Positions 26,050 to 34,672 of a stretch of 64,000 nucleotides of DNA are shown here, piece by piece. The notes under the pieces are model-generated. The model saw only the letters and a program-made list of their open reading frames with translations, was not told the DNA's origin and searched no databases. Origin of the DNA: Streptomyces sp. NRRL WC-3626 (GTDB taxonomy: Bacteria; Actinomycetota; Actinomycetes; Streptomycetales; Streptomycetaceae); contig NZ_JOCA01000013.1 in NCBI RefSeq assembly GCF_000718785.1, positions 62,001-126,000 on the forward strand, read 5' to 3'. The number at the start of each line of letters is the position of its first letter. Position 1 is the stretch's first letter. Made by a program: the position numbers and the translations under genes.

Positions 26050-26201
26050 GGAGCGAGAGTCTGAGATTGACCGCGGTTCGCGGCTGCCTCTGCCATGTTG
26101 GGCTACCCCGGCCCGCTGTCGGGCTGTTGTGCCGGGGGAAGGACTCGAACCTTCACTGTCACCGCTTCTTCAGGCTGAACTTCAGTGTCAGCTTGCGCTC
26201 C
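26050..26201 (-). ncRNA. Y-RNA-like RNA, unit A (permuted tRNA-like module on an imperfect stem)
   Basis: The core lies at 26165-26080 on the minus strand: GCGGT, variable GACAGT, T-arm GAAGG / loop TTCGAGT / CCTTC, acceptor 3' strand CCCCGGC, an 18-base connecting loop, acceptor 5' strand GCCGGGG (seven perfect pairs), TA, D-arm GCC / loop CAACATGGCAGA / GGC, A, then GCCGC, which pairs back to GCGGT as the anticodon-stem equivalent. Outside this, GGAGCG (26201-26196) pairs with CGCTCC (26055-26050), and shorter helices AG/CT, CTGA/TCAG and TGA/TCA continue an imperfect closing stem. The layout equals unit B, with a longer stem. The exact RNA ends are unknown. Confidence 0.65.
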
Positions 26202-26243
26202 TGACGCGCGACCGGTCCTCACCCGGCCCGCGCTGGTCGCGCA

Positions 26244-26265
26244 CCCCCGCGCTCGCACGCGGGGG
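26244..26265 (-). terminator. Terminator hairpin after the gene at 26292-27023
   Basis: CCCCCGCG pairs perfectly with CGCGGGGG around a six-base loop, starting 27 bases past the stop codon of the upstream minus-strand gene. It would separate that mRNA from the Y-RNA-like units, or attenuate readthrough into them. Confidence 0.7.
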
Positions 26266-26291
26266 CGATCATGGGGTCACCGTACCCGGCG

Positions 26292-27023
26292 TCAGCCGAG
26301 CAGGTAGCCGAAGACCGCGTCGCCGACCCGCTGGTCGGTGACCTCGGCCCCGTTGGCCTCCTCACGGGCGAACTTCACGGCCTGCTGGAGCTTCTCCACC
26401 CGCTCCACCAGCTCGTTCACCCGTCGCGCGGGCAGCGCGCCGGAGAACTTCACGGTCGTCCAGTATCCGATCGGTACGTCCTCGTAGTACACCTCGACCT
26501 GCGCCGGGTGCTTCTCGGTCGCCTCCGCCTTGACGTGGTTGCGGGGGACCTTCTTCGTACGGATCGTGCGCACCGGGTCGGTCTTCCACCAGTCCGTGGA
26601 CGGGTCGTGGGACCAGGACTCGGCGGCGTCGAGGGTGGGCAGCTTCTTGACGAAGGTGTGCAGGTCGGTGAGCTGCTTCTCCAGGAAGAGCAGATAGCTG
26701 ACCGGCACGTCGGCGACGATCGTCCGCCCGTCGACGGTGACGTCCGCGCGGGCCCGGCAGTTCGCCCAGTCCTTCGTCGCGGTCACGTCGAACAGCCGGG
26801 TCAGCGACGCGCCCATCTCCCGCAGCACGTCCTCGCCCTGCACCTGCACCCGCGTGGACTCGGGCGGCAGCTGCTCGCCCTCCTCGTCCTTCGGCTGGTA
26901 CGTGCGCGAGATCCCGGCCAGCAGCGCCGGCTTCTGCACCTTGTGGTGCGCGGCGGTGATGTCCTGGAGCGACTTGCTCTTGACACCCTTCTCGACCGCG
27001 ATGATCTGGTTCAACTTCGCCAT
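26292..27023 (-). CDS. Conserved actinobacterial protein next to the Y-RNA-like locus, function unknown
   Basis: 243 residues from ATG at 27023. The N-terminus MAKLNQIIAVEKGVKSKSLQ leads into a soluble mixed protein with no signal peptide. Distinctive stretches are YQPKDEEGEQLPPESTRVQV, FDVTATKDWANCRARADVTV, VSYLLFLEKQLTDLHTFVKK and, near the C-terminus, RVNELVERVEKLQQAVKFAR, a probable coiled coil, then DQRVGDAVFGYLLG. I recognise it as a widely conserved uncharacterised family (possibly the one catalogued as DUF7873) but know no activity. Its stop is only about 90 bases from RNA unit A on the same strand, so a protein-RNA partnership is plausible but unproven. Confidence 0.8.
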   Translation of the reverse strand: MAKLNQIIAVEKGVKSKSLQDITAAHHKVQKPALLAGISRTYQPKDEEGEQLPPESTRVQVQGEDVLREMGASLTRLFDVTATKDWANCRARADVTVDGRTIVADVPVSYLLFLEKQLTDLHTFVKKLPTLDAAESWSHDPSTDWWKTDPVRTIRTKKVPRNHVKAEATEKHPAQVEVYYEDVPIGYWTTVKFSGALPARRVNELVERVEKLQQAVKFAREEANGAEVTDQRVGDAVFGYLLG

Positions 27024-27294
27024 GTCAGGCCCCCCTTCGAACACCAGGACCTTATCGACACCGCACCGGGCCCGTCGCGCGGATTTTCCGCGCTCGCCTC
27101 TTCGAACCCGTGTCACCCGGCCCCTCCCGTACCCCTGGCCGCTCCGCAGCACCGGGGGCGGTCCGGGGGGAGTGGAGTACGCACGGTGAACGCCCCGGGA
27201 CCGGTCGCGCGGCTGAGCCCCTGCCGGGACCCGCCGCGCCACTCCGGTGACGCCGACGATGGCCGGCCACCGGCATCTCGATACATTGATGCCC

Positions 27295-28425
27295 ATGTCA
27301 CGCAGGCTTCGACGCATCACTGTCAGCGGCTACAAGTCGATCGATCAGGTCGAGCTGGCTCTGGGCCCGGTCACCATGCTCGTCGGCCCCAACGGCGCGG
27401 GCAAGAGCAACTTCATCGGGGCCGTGGAACTGCTCGGGTTCATCGCCGACGGTGATCTGGGTGAGGCGGTCGGCAGGCTCGGGGGGGCTGCGGCGCTCCT
27501 GCATGACGTGGCCAAAGGGGCCGCGGGGATCGGGCTGCGGGTCGAGGCCGACGACGGCGCCCTCGTGAACGCCTACGAGGCCAAGTTGGTGCCCTCGCAT
27601 CGGGGTGAGCTGGTCTTCAGCCGCGAGGTGGTCGAGTTTCACGACACCGGACGCTTTGAGAAACCGATGAGGGAGGAGATCGGCCGGGGGCACCGCGAGT
27701 CGCGGCTCGCCGAGACCGCGGAAAGGACCCCGTTCGAGAGCATCGTCGGGGTTGCCCGTCACACGCTGGAAATACTGCGGGGCTGCCGCGTCTACCACTT
27801 CCACGACACCACACCGGGCGCCCCGGTGAAGCAGCCGGGCTACGCCACGGATACGGAGAACTTGCACCCGGACGCCCGCAATCTGGCAGCGTTCCTGATG
27901 CGCCTGCGCGAGGAACATCCGGCGGACTATCAGCAGATCGTGCGTACGGTGCGCTCCGTAGCGCCCTTCTTCCGTGACTTCGTCCTCACCGAGGATGCGG
28001 CAGGTCGTGTGCTGTTGCGGTGGAAGCAGTCGGGGAGCGACACCGTGTTTCCCGCTGACGCGTTGTCCGACGGCTCCCTGCGCTTCATTTGCCTGGCTGT
28101 CCTCCTGCTTCAGCCGCGCCCACCGGCGCTGCTCGTGCTCGACGAGCCGGAATTGGGCCTGCACCCCTTCGCCATCACCGTTCTGGCGGAGCTGTTCCGG
28201 TCGGCGTCCGCCCACAGCCAGATCCTCGCGGCCACTCAGTCCGTCACCCTGGTCGACCAGTTCGAGCTCGATGAACTCGTCGTCGCAGAACGCGTCAACG
28301 GCTCCACTCGGCTGGACCGGCCCGACCGCGAGGCTCTCGGAGCCTGGCTCGGCGACTACTCGCTCGGTGACCTGTGGCTGAAGAACTTGCTGGGTGGTCG
28401 CCCCCGGCCCGAGCGGAAGCGGTGA
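27295..28425 (+). CDS. AAA-family ATPase (SMC/OLD-like, AAA_21 type)
   Basis: 376 residues from ATG at 27295 (27289 also in frame). ITVSGYKSIDQVELALGPV followed by the Walker A GPNGAGKSN near residue 37 is the N-terminus of RecF/OLD-like ATPases. The ABC-type signature region is DALSDGSLRF, Walker B is LLVLDEPELGLHPF near residue 280, and the D/H-loop region is ILAATQSVTLVDQF. The next gene, ten bases on, encodes a DUF4276 protein. This ATPase/DUF4276 pair recurs in bacterial genomes and is suspected to act in phage defence or as a toxin-antitoxin-like module, which is inference here. Confidence 0.85.
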   Translation: MSRRLRRITVSGYKSIDQVELALGPVTMLVGPNGAGKSNFIGAVELLGFIADGDLGEAVGRLGGAAALLHDVAKGAAGIGLRVEADDGALVNAYEAKLVPSHRGELVFSREVVEFHDTGRFEKPMREEIGRGHRESRLAETAERTPFESIVGVARHTLEILRGCRVYHFHDTTPGAPVKQPGYATDTENLHPDARNLAAFLMRLREEHPADYQQIVRTVRSVAPFFRDFVLTEDAAGRVLLRWKQSGSDTVFPADALSDGSLRFICLAVLLLQPRPPALLVLDEPELGLHPFAITVLAELFRSASAHSQILAATQSVTLVDQFELDELVVAERVNGSTRLDRPDREALGAWLGDYSLGDLWLKNLLGGRPRPERKR

Positions 28426-28435
28426 GAACGAGACC

Positions 28436-29116
28436 ATGCGTCAGGTTCATGTGCTGGTGGAGGGCGTAACCGAGGAACGCTTGGTCCAGCAGGTCCTCCA
28501 GCAGGAACTCGTGCCGCGCGGTATCTGGCTCACGCCGGTCACGCTCAAGACCCGGCGAGCCGCTGGACGGCCGCACGACAAAGGTGGTGTCAGCAAGTGG
28601 TCCAAGATCGAGCATGACATCCGGGCGCTGTTGCGCAATTCCGCCGTCGACACGGTGACCACGATGCTCGACCTGTACGGACTGCCCTCCGACACTCCCG
28701 GGCTTTCCGATGCCCCGGCCAACGACGCGTACGCGCGGGTCGGGCATGTGGAGCAGGCGATGGCACAGGCCATCAGTGACCAGCGGTTTCTGCCCTTCCT
28801 CGTTCTGCATGAGACGGAGGCTTGGGTGCTGGCCGCCGCGGACGAACTCGCCGAGCTGACCGCCGTACCCAGGCTGGCCGAAGTGCTGCGTTCCCATGTG
28901 GCCGATGCGGGCGGACCCGAACTCGTCAACGACGGACCCGATACGGCGCCGTCGAAACGGCTCCTGAAGGCTCACCCTGCCTACCGCAAGGTCGTCGACG
29001 GCCCGGACGCGATCGAATTTCTCGGCCTGGACGCCTTGCGCGCCGCATGCCCGCACCTCGACACCTGGCTCAAACGCCTGGAGTCCGGATCCGACGACGG
29101 CGACGCCGCCATGTGA
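28436..29116 (+). CDS. DUF4276 family protein, partner of the AAA ATPase
   Basis: 226 residues from ATG at 28436. The N-terminal MRQVHVLVEGVTEERLVQQVL carries an acidic residue in the position used by Toprim-type nucleases; other conserved acidic stretches are TMLDLYGLPSD and LVLHETEAWVL. DUF4276 proteins are often considered Toprim-like effectors of adjacent AAA ATPases, as in OLD-type systems. The catalytic assignment is tentative. A stem-loop (29154-29159 pairing with 29195-29200, plus an inner CCCCG/CGGGG stem) follows the gene. Confidence 0.8.
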   Translation: MRQVHVLVEGVTEERLVQQVLQQELVPRGIWLTPVTLKTRRAAGRPHDKGGVSKWSKIEHDIRALLRNSAVDTVTTMLDLYGLPSDTPGLSDAPANDAYARVGHVEQAMAQAISDQRFLPFLVLHETEAWVLAAADELAELTAVPRLAEVLRSHVADAGGPELVNDGPDTAPSKRLLKAHPAYRKVVDGPDAIEFLGLDALRAACPHLDTWLKRLESGSDDGDAAM

Positions 29117-29152
29117 CAGCGGCGGACGAGCCGGGCTGTACGCCGGGACCTG
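29117..29152 (+). repeat. Copy of the rnpB 3' end (possible attachment-site remnant)
   Basis: Aligned without gaps to 60095-60130, 32 of 36 positions are identical, with an uninterrupted 16-base block CGGGCTGTACGCCGGG at 29131-29146 and 60109-60124. The matching part of rnpB is its 3' end, and both copies have the same orientation, as expected of the two ends of an element inserted at the 3' end of an RNA gene. Confidence 0.5.
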
Positions 29153-29370
29153 TCCACCAGTTTCGCCCCGATCACCGCCCCCGAGACGGGGTACCTGGTG
29201 TGCATGTGCCGGTGAAGGGGCTCGCACGCGTGGGCTGCCCGTAAGGCAAAGTGGAGCGGTACACACAGCGGCGGCGCGCACGACGGTCGGCGGGCCGACG
29301 GGAGCGGCCGTCCTCGGCTCCGGTCGCCTCCCGCCTGAAAGCCCTGCCGGCCCTGAGAAGAGACGGGACC

Positions 29371-32300
29371 ATGACGTACGACTCCCTGGTCAACCGCGGA
29401 GACTACTTCTCGGCGCACTACCTCGCCGAGGTGCTGCCCAAGGATCTCAAGGCGGGGCTGCTGCACACCTGGAAACAGCGCGAGGACGAGGCCGGGGGCG
29501 ACACCGGTCCGGAGCCGCTGCCCGTCACCCCCCGCGCCGGCCTGCGGGACCTGCGCCGCCGCTACTTCCGCGCCCGCTCCTCCTTCGCCCTCCCCGAGGA
29601 CGAGGACGGCACCGCCGCCGACCCGGACACCGAGGACGACACCGCGACCTACGCCTCGCCCGCCTGGCGGGACCGGGTCCGCGCGCTCAACGGGGACGTC
29701 CTGCGCGCCCTCGGCTACGACGCCAAGCCCCGCACGCTGACGGTCACCCGCGCCGACCGGCAGTACGACGTCCGGGTCGCGCACGCGGAGAAGGACCTGG
29801 TCGCGGTGGACTGCGGCTGGGCCGCCGAACCCGACGCCGCCCTCGACCCGAGGGGCCCCGGCCGTCTCCTCGATCCCGTCCCGCTCGACGGCCGCGACAC
29901 GCTCCCGACCGGCTCCAAGCTCGCGAGCTTCCTCTTCGCCTGCGACGACGCCCCGCGCTACGTCCTGCTGCTCGTCGGCGGGGTCGTCGTCCTCGCCGAC
30001 CGGGCGGCCTGGGGCGAGGGCCGCTATCTCGCCGTCTCTCTCGACACCGCCCTCCAGCGCAACGACACCAAGGCCGGCGGCGAACTCGACACGATCGCCG
30101 CCCTGTTCGGCGCGGACTCGCTGCGCACCCCCGAGGAGGGCGGCGGCAACCCGCTCGCCGAACTGGTCGCCACGTCCGCCAAACACGCGGTGGGCGTCTC
30201 CGGCGAACTCCGCGACGGCCTGCGCGTGAGCGTCGAACTCATCGCCAACGAGGTCCTGGAACGGCTGCGCGAACAGGGCGTCCGCCCCGAGGACGTCGGT
30301 GAACTGCCCGAGCTGGGTCGCCAGTTGACCCGCGAGTCACTGCGCTATCTGTACCGGATCCTGTTCCTGTTGTACGCGGAGGCCCGCCCGGAGCTGGGCA
30401 TCCTGCCCGCCGACTATCCCGAGTATCAGCAGGGTTATGGCCTCGGCCGCCTGGGCGAACTGGTCGCCGAGCGCGATCTCGTCGACGAGAAGTCCCGCCG
30501 GGGCTTTTACCTGTACGAGTCCCTGGACCTGCTGTTCCGCAAGGTCCAGGAGGGCCACCGCCCCCGCCGCACCCACGGGGTGGTGGACGCGAAGACGTCC
30601 GAGGACACGGGCCTGCGCTTCGAACCGCTGCACTCCAAGCTGTTCGAGCCCGAGTCGATCGAGCTGATCGGGCGGCACGCGGTACCGGACCCCCGCGTCG
30701 ACCCCGACCGGGAGGGCGGCCCCCGCCACCTGGACACCCGGCTGCGCAACGAGACCCTGTACCAGGTGCTGCGGCGGCTCATGCTCACGCGCGGCAGGAA
30801 GCGGGAGCGCGGGGGCTTCATCTCGTACGCGCAGCTCGGGATCAACCAGCTCGGGGCCGTGTACGAGGGGCTGATGTCGTACTCCGGTTTCGTGGCGGGC
30901 GAGGAGCTGTACGAGGTCGCCAAGCACGGGGATCCGGCGGACGGTTCATGGCTCGTACCGGCGGCGAAGGCCGACGAGTATCCCGACGCCGTCTTCGTAC
31001 GGCACACGGACGCCGATACGGGCGAGCAGCGGCGGGTGCGGCATGTACCGGGCTCCTTCGTGTACCGGCTGTCCGGGCGTGACCGGCAGACCTCGGCCTC
31101 GTACTACACGCCCGAGTCGCTGACCCGGGTGACCGTCCAGCTCGCGCTGCGGCACCGGCTCGACCAGGACGACACGGTGACTCAGGCCCGTGAGCTGCTG
31201 GACTGGAGGATCTGCGAACCGGCGCTCGGCTCCGGCGCGTTCCTCAACGAGGCGATCAACCAGGTCGCCGCCGAGTATCTGCGGCGGCGGCAGGACGAGT
31301 TGGGCCTCGCCATCGACACCGAGCAGTACGCCGTCGAACTCCAGAAGGCGAAGGCGTACGTCGCCCTGCACAACTCCTACGGCGTCGACCTCAACGACAC
31401 CGCCGTGGAACTGGCGGAGGTGTCCCTCTGGCTCAACACCATGCACCCCGGCATGGAGGCACCGTGGTTCGGGCTGCACCTGCGGCGCGGCAACTCCCTG
31501 ATCGGCGGCCGGCGTGAGGTGTACCCGCCGGAGCGGCTGAAGAAGGGGGCCTGGCTCGGCACCACCCCGGAGCGGTTCCCGCTGACGGAGGCGGGTGGCG
31601 GCCTCCCGGTCACGGTGACCGAGCGCACCACCCGCAGCGGCACGGTCCAGCGGGTCACCGAGAACGCCGTGCACCACTTCCTGCTGCCCGCGAAGGAGTG
31701 GGGCGCGGTCGCCGCCGAGAAGGAGGCGAAGGCCCTCGCCCCCGAGGCCGCCCGCACCCTGGCCGCCTGGCGCAAGATGATCACCCGCACGCCCACCGCG
31801 AAGCAGTCGGAGCGCTTGCAGGCGCTCGCCCGGCGCGTGGAGTTCCTGTGGGACCTCGTCGTCCGCCGGCTGGAGATCTCCGAGCGGGACATCTCGCGGC
31901 GGATCGCGGTGTGGGGGGCGGAGGACGGCTGGCTGCGGTCGCCGGAGGAGGCGGTGCGCAGGGAGAAGGTCGTCGCCGACCTCACGGCGCCGGACACTCC
32001 GTACTGGCGGCTGAAGACGCTGATGGACGCGTGGTGCGCGCTGTGGTTCTGGCCGGTGCGGAGCGCTGCGCTGCTGGACGGGTCCGACGAGGTGTACGCA
32101 CGGGCGGAGACACTGCCGGACGTCGGGGCGGAGGCCTCGCAGGTGCTGCTGGCCTGGGAGACGGAGGATCTGTTCGGCGAGGTCACGGGCGCGGGCGAGC
32201 TGACGGCTGGGGCGGTCGAGCGGAAGCGGGCCGGCCGTCGCAAGGAGGCCGTGGCCCAGCGGCGGCGCGCTGCGGTACCGCTGGCGGGGCTGGACGACTG

Positions 32301-34410
32301 GCTGGAGTTCGCGGAGGCGCTGATCGGCACGGAGGATGTGCCGGCGGACTCGCTGGTGGCGGAGTTCGGGTCACTGGCGGAACTGGAGCCGTACGAGGAC
32401 GCGCTGCCCGGGCTGATGGGCATGGAGCACTTCTACGAGCTGGAGTCCCGGTTCCCCTGGGCTTCGGTGGCGCGGGATGTGGCTCGGGAACAGGGGTTCT
32501 TCCACTGGGAGTTGGACTTCGCGCAGGTGTTTGTGCGGGGTGGGTTTGATCTACAGGTGGGGAATCCGCCGTGGGTACGGCCACGATGGCAGGAAGGTCC
32601 GCTGTTGGCGGAGCTGGAACCGTGGTTCATGCTGGCGGAGAAGCCGAGCGCGGAGGAATGGCGCCTGCGGCGGGAGGAGGTGCTGGCCGCTCGCGCGGAC
32701 GGCGCGAGTTTCCTCCTCGGCGAGTTGTCCAGCCACGCGGGGGCCGTCGCGACGCTGGGCAGTCCGGTGGGATATCCGCTGCTGGTCGGCACACAGGGCG
32801 ACCTGTACCGGGGCTTCATGTCCCGGGTGTGGGAGCACACGGGGCCTGGGGGCAGCGCGGGGCTCATTCATCCGGACACACACTTCGGGGGTGTGCGCGA
32901 GGGGGCGATTCGCGCGGCCGCGTATCGGCATCTGCGGGTGCACGCGCACTTCGTGAACTCGTCCAGATGGGCATTCGACGACCTGAACTGGTCTCAGGAA
33001 TTCGGCATGCACATTTACGGAACCTCGCAGGAGCCCGATTTTCTGCACCTCAGTGAGCTGCGCGGCATCGAGGTGTTGCCCGAATCCCTGGCCCATGACG
33101 GGCGAGGTGAAACACCCGGCATCAAGCACAACGGCTCCTGGGACGTACGTCCGCACAGGGAGCGCGTGGTGCATGTGGACGAAGCCTTGCTGGCCAGCTG
33201 GCACGCCCTGACGGGCTCGGCGGGTGGAGCCGCTGAGGCTCCTCTGCTGTATCCGGTTCTGGTCAGTGAGCAGGGGGCAATCGAGGCGCTGGCTACCTAC
33301 GGCCACAGTCTTGCTGACTATCACCCGGCGATCACAAGGGGATACGACGAAGCCGGTGCAAGACGGGACGGACTGATCCGCTGGGGCAATCAGGCAGTTT
33401 CCGAGATCAGGGATCTCATCCTCCAAGGACCCCACTTCGCATCTGCGCTTCCCTTCTCGAAGCAGCCGAGGATTCCCTGCCGGAGCAATCGCGACTGGGA
33501 CCTGATCGCTACATCACAGTTGCCCGAAGCGTTCACCCCGGTGTCCAACTACGTGCGGGCGACCGATGAGGGCACTTACCTCTCGGCGCAGGACTCCTGG
33601 AGCGGAAAGCCGTACACCGCTCATTTTCGGTTGGCCTGGCGAAGAATGATTCCCTTCGACAGCAGCCGCTGCCTGCATGCTGCTCTCATCCCGCCTGGGC
33701 CGGCTCACATTCACGCCGTGCAATCCATGGCCTTGCCCGACAACCGGCTCACCACACTCAACGCCGGCTTCTGGGCAGCCCTGCCCATGGACTATCTGCT
33801 CCGCATCACTGGCCGCTCCGATCTCCAGGTCGTCGAAGCACGCAAAATGCCCGCTCCCGACCCTAAGCACCCCCTTGCCGCTCCACTTCTCCTCCGTGCC
33901 CTCCGCCTGAACAGCCTCACCTCCCACTACGCCCCCCTCTGGGAGGAACTGTTCAGCCCCCAGTGGGCCGGATACGAGGACTGGGCGAACGCCGACTGGC
34001 CGTATCTCAAGCCCCTCGCCGCCGGACTCAAGCCGACGTGGGAATACGCCACTCCCCTCCGCACAGAGCACGAACGACGCGCTGCCCAGGTCGAACTCGA
34101 TGCCCTGGTCGCCGTATGGCTGGGCATCACCGCAGACCAGCTCGCCGCGATCTTCAAGTCCCGCTATCCGCAGCTCTACGCCTACGAGTCGGAGACGTAC
34201 TTCGACGTCAACGGCCGTAAGATCGCAGCCGACTTCAACACGTACGGCCACGGCCAGACCAAGCAGGACTACCTCGACCTCCTCGCCCACCTGGAAGACC
34301 CGGAGCGCACCCCGCCCCCGGACGGCTACCAGGGCCCCTTCTACAAGGCGGACCGCGAGGCCGAAATGCGTGCGGCCCACGCACACTTCAAGGCACGGCT
34401 GGACTCGTGA
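29371..34410 (+). CDS. Large Eco57I-type class I DNA methyltransferase
   Basis: 1679 residues from ATG at 29371 (MTYDSLVNRGDYFSAHYLAE). An N-terminal region of about 560 residues precedes the adenine-specific methyltransferase core: SASYYTPESLTRVTVQ, motif I as CEPALGSGAFLNEAINQ near residue 615, HNSYGVDLNDTAVELAEVSLW near 675, and the catalytic motif IV NPPW in VGNPPWVRPRW near 1063. The 400-plus residues between motifs I and IV form a large insertion. A target-recognition-like C-terminal half follows. Single-chain Eco57I-type enzymes and PglX-like methylases modify adenine for restriction or BREX-type defence. No endonuclease or other BREX genes flank it, so its system is unassigned. Confidence 0.85.
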   Translation: MTYDSLVNRGDYFSAHYLAEVLPKDLKAGLLHTWKQREDEAGGDTGPEPLPVTPRAGLRDLRRRYFRARSSFALPEDEDGTAADPDTEDDTATYASPAWRDRVRALNGDVLRALGYDAKPRTLTVTRADRQYDVRVAHAEKDLVAVDCGWAAEPDAALDPRGPGRLLDPVPLDGRDTLPTGSKLASFLFACDDAPRYVLLLVGGVVVLADRAAWGEGRYLAVSLDTALQRNDTKAGGELDTIAALFGADSLRTPEEGGGNPLAELVATSAKHAVGVSGELRDGLRVSVELIANEVLERLREQGVRPEDVGELPELGRQLTRESLRYLYRILFLLYAEARPELGILPADYPEYQQGYGLGRLGELVAERDLVDEKSRRGFYLYESLDLLFRKVQEGHRPRRTHGVVDAKTSEDTGLRFEPLHSKLFEPESIELIGRHAVPDPRVDPDREGGPRHLDTRLRNETLYQVLRRLMLTRGRKRERGGFISYAQLGINQLGAVYEGLMSYSGFVAGEELYEVAKHGDPADGSWLVPAAKADEYPDAVFVRHTDADTGEQRRVRHVPGSFVYRLSGRDRQTSASYYTPESLTRVTVQLALRHRLDQDDTVTQARELLDWRICEPALGSGAFLNEAINQVAAEYLRRRQDELGLAIDTEQYAVELQKAKAYVALHNSYGVDLNDTAVELAEVSLWLNTMHPGMEAPWFGLHLRRGNSLIGGRREVYPPERLKKGAWLGTTPERFPLTEAGGGLPVTVTERTTRSGTVQRVTENAVHHFLLPAKEWGAVAAEKEAKALAPEAARTLAAWRKMITRTPTAKQSERLQALARRVEFLWDLVVRRLEISERDISRRIAVWGAEDGWLRSPEEAVRREKVVADLTAPDTPYWRLKTLMDAWCALWFWPVRSAALLDGSDEVYARAETLPDVGAEASQVLLAWETEDLFGEVTGAGELTAGAVERKRAGRRKEAVAQRRRAAVPLAGLDDWLEFAEALIGTEDVPADSLVAEFGSLAELEPYEDALPGLMGMEHFYELESRFPWASVARDVAREQGFFHWELDFAQVFVRGGFDLQVGNPPWVRPRWQEGPLLAELEPWFMLAEKPSAEEWRLRREEVLAARADGASFLLGELSSHAGAVATLGSPVGYPLLVGTQGDLYRGFMSRVWEHTGPGGSAGLIHPDTHFGGVREGAIRAAAYRHLRVHAHFVNSSRWAFDDLNWSQEFGMHIYGTSQEPDFLHLSELRGIEVLPESLAHDGRGETPGIKHNGSWDVRPHRERVVHVDEALLASWHALTGSAGGAAEAPLLYPVLVSEQGAIEALATYGHSLADYHPAITRGYDEAGARRDGLIRWGNQAVSEIRDLILQGPHFASALPFSKQPRIPCRSNRDWDLIATSQLPEAFTPVSNYVRATDEGTYLSAQDSWSGKPYTAHFRLAWRRMIPFDSSRCLHAALIPPGPAHIHAVQSMALPDNRLTTLNAGFWAALPMDYLLRITGRSDLQVVEARKMPAPDPKHPLAAPLLLRALRLNSLTSHYAPLWEELFSPQWAGYEDWANADWPYLKPLAAGLKPTWEYATPLRTEHERRAAQVELDALVAVWLGITADQLAAIFKSRYPQLYAYESETYFDVNGRKIAADFNTYGHGQTKQDYLDLLAHLEDPERTPPPDGYQGPFYKADREAEMRAAHAHFKARLDS

Positions 34411-34423
34411 CCGCCCCGGACGT

Positions 34424-34464
34424 GCCTGTGCCCTGTGACCTCCTCGGAGCCACAGGGCACAGGC
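34424..34464. terminator. Strong bidirectional terminator
   Basis: GCCTGTGCCCTGTG (34424-34437) pairs perfectly with CACAGGGCACAGGC (34451-34464) over 14 bp with a 13-base loop, between the convergent methyltransferase and DUF397 genes. Confidence 0.85.
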
Positions 34465-34477
34465 GTACAGCGACGGC

Positions 34478-34672
34478 TCAGTCGATCTGACCAGCGGCAA
34501 GCCCGACGAACGTGGCCCACGCCTCCGAACCAACGGCCAAGCCAGGACGCTCAGTGTTCTTCGAGTCCCGCACGTGCACGGCGTGCGAGCAGATCGCCAC
34601 CTCCACGCACTGACCGCCCTCCCCGCTGCTGTAAGTGCTCTTGAACCATGCCAGTTCAGCCGCGTTCTTCAT
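34478..34672 (-). CDS. DUF397 domain protein
   Basis: 64 residues. The whole protein is one DUF397 unit: LAWFKSTYSSGEGGQCVEVA, then AVHVRDSKNTERPGL and EAWATFVGLA. In Streptomyces such proteins are paired with Scr1-type helix-turn-helix regulators and can behave as the toxin or ligand side of a TA-like pair; related small proteins govern development. The start codon overlaps the end of the upstream regulator gene by four bases, so they are co-translated. Confidence 0.9.
   Translation of the reverse strand: MKNAAELAWFKSTYSSGEGGQCVEVAICSHAVHVRDSKNTERPGLAVGSEAWATFVGLAAGQID

Noticed and set aside
25951..26165. Ordinary tRNA genes suggested by T-loop sequences (GGTTCGAGTCC and AGTTCGAATCT on the minus strand)
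   Set aside because: No matching 5' half lies upstream of either T-arm; the acceptor and D-arm partners lie downstream instead, so these are not standard tRNAs.
25613..27023. Ro60/TROVE gene to pair with the Y-RNA-like units
   Set aside because: No protein in the window shows a TROVE or vWA domain; a partner would have to be encoded elsewhere.
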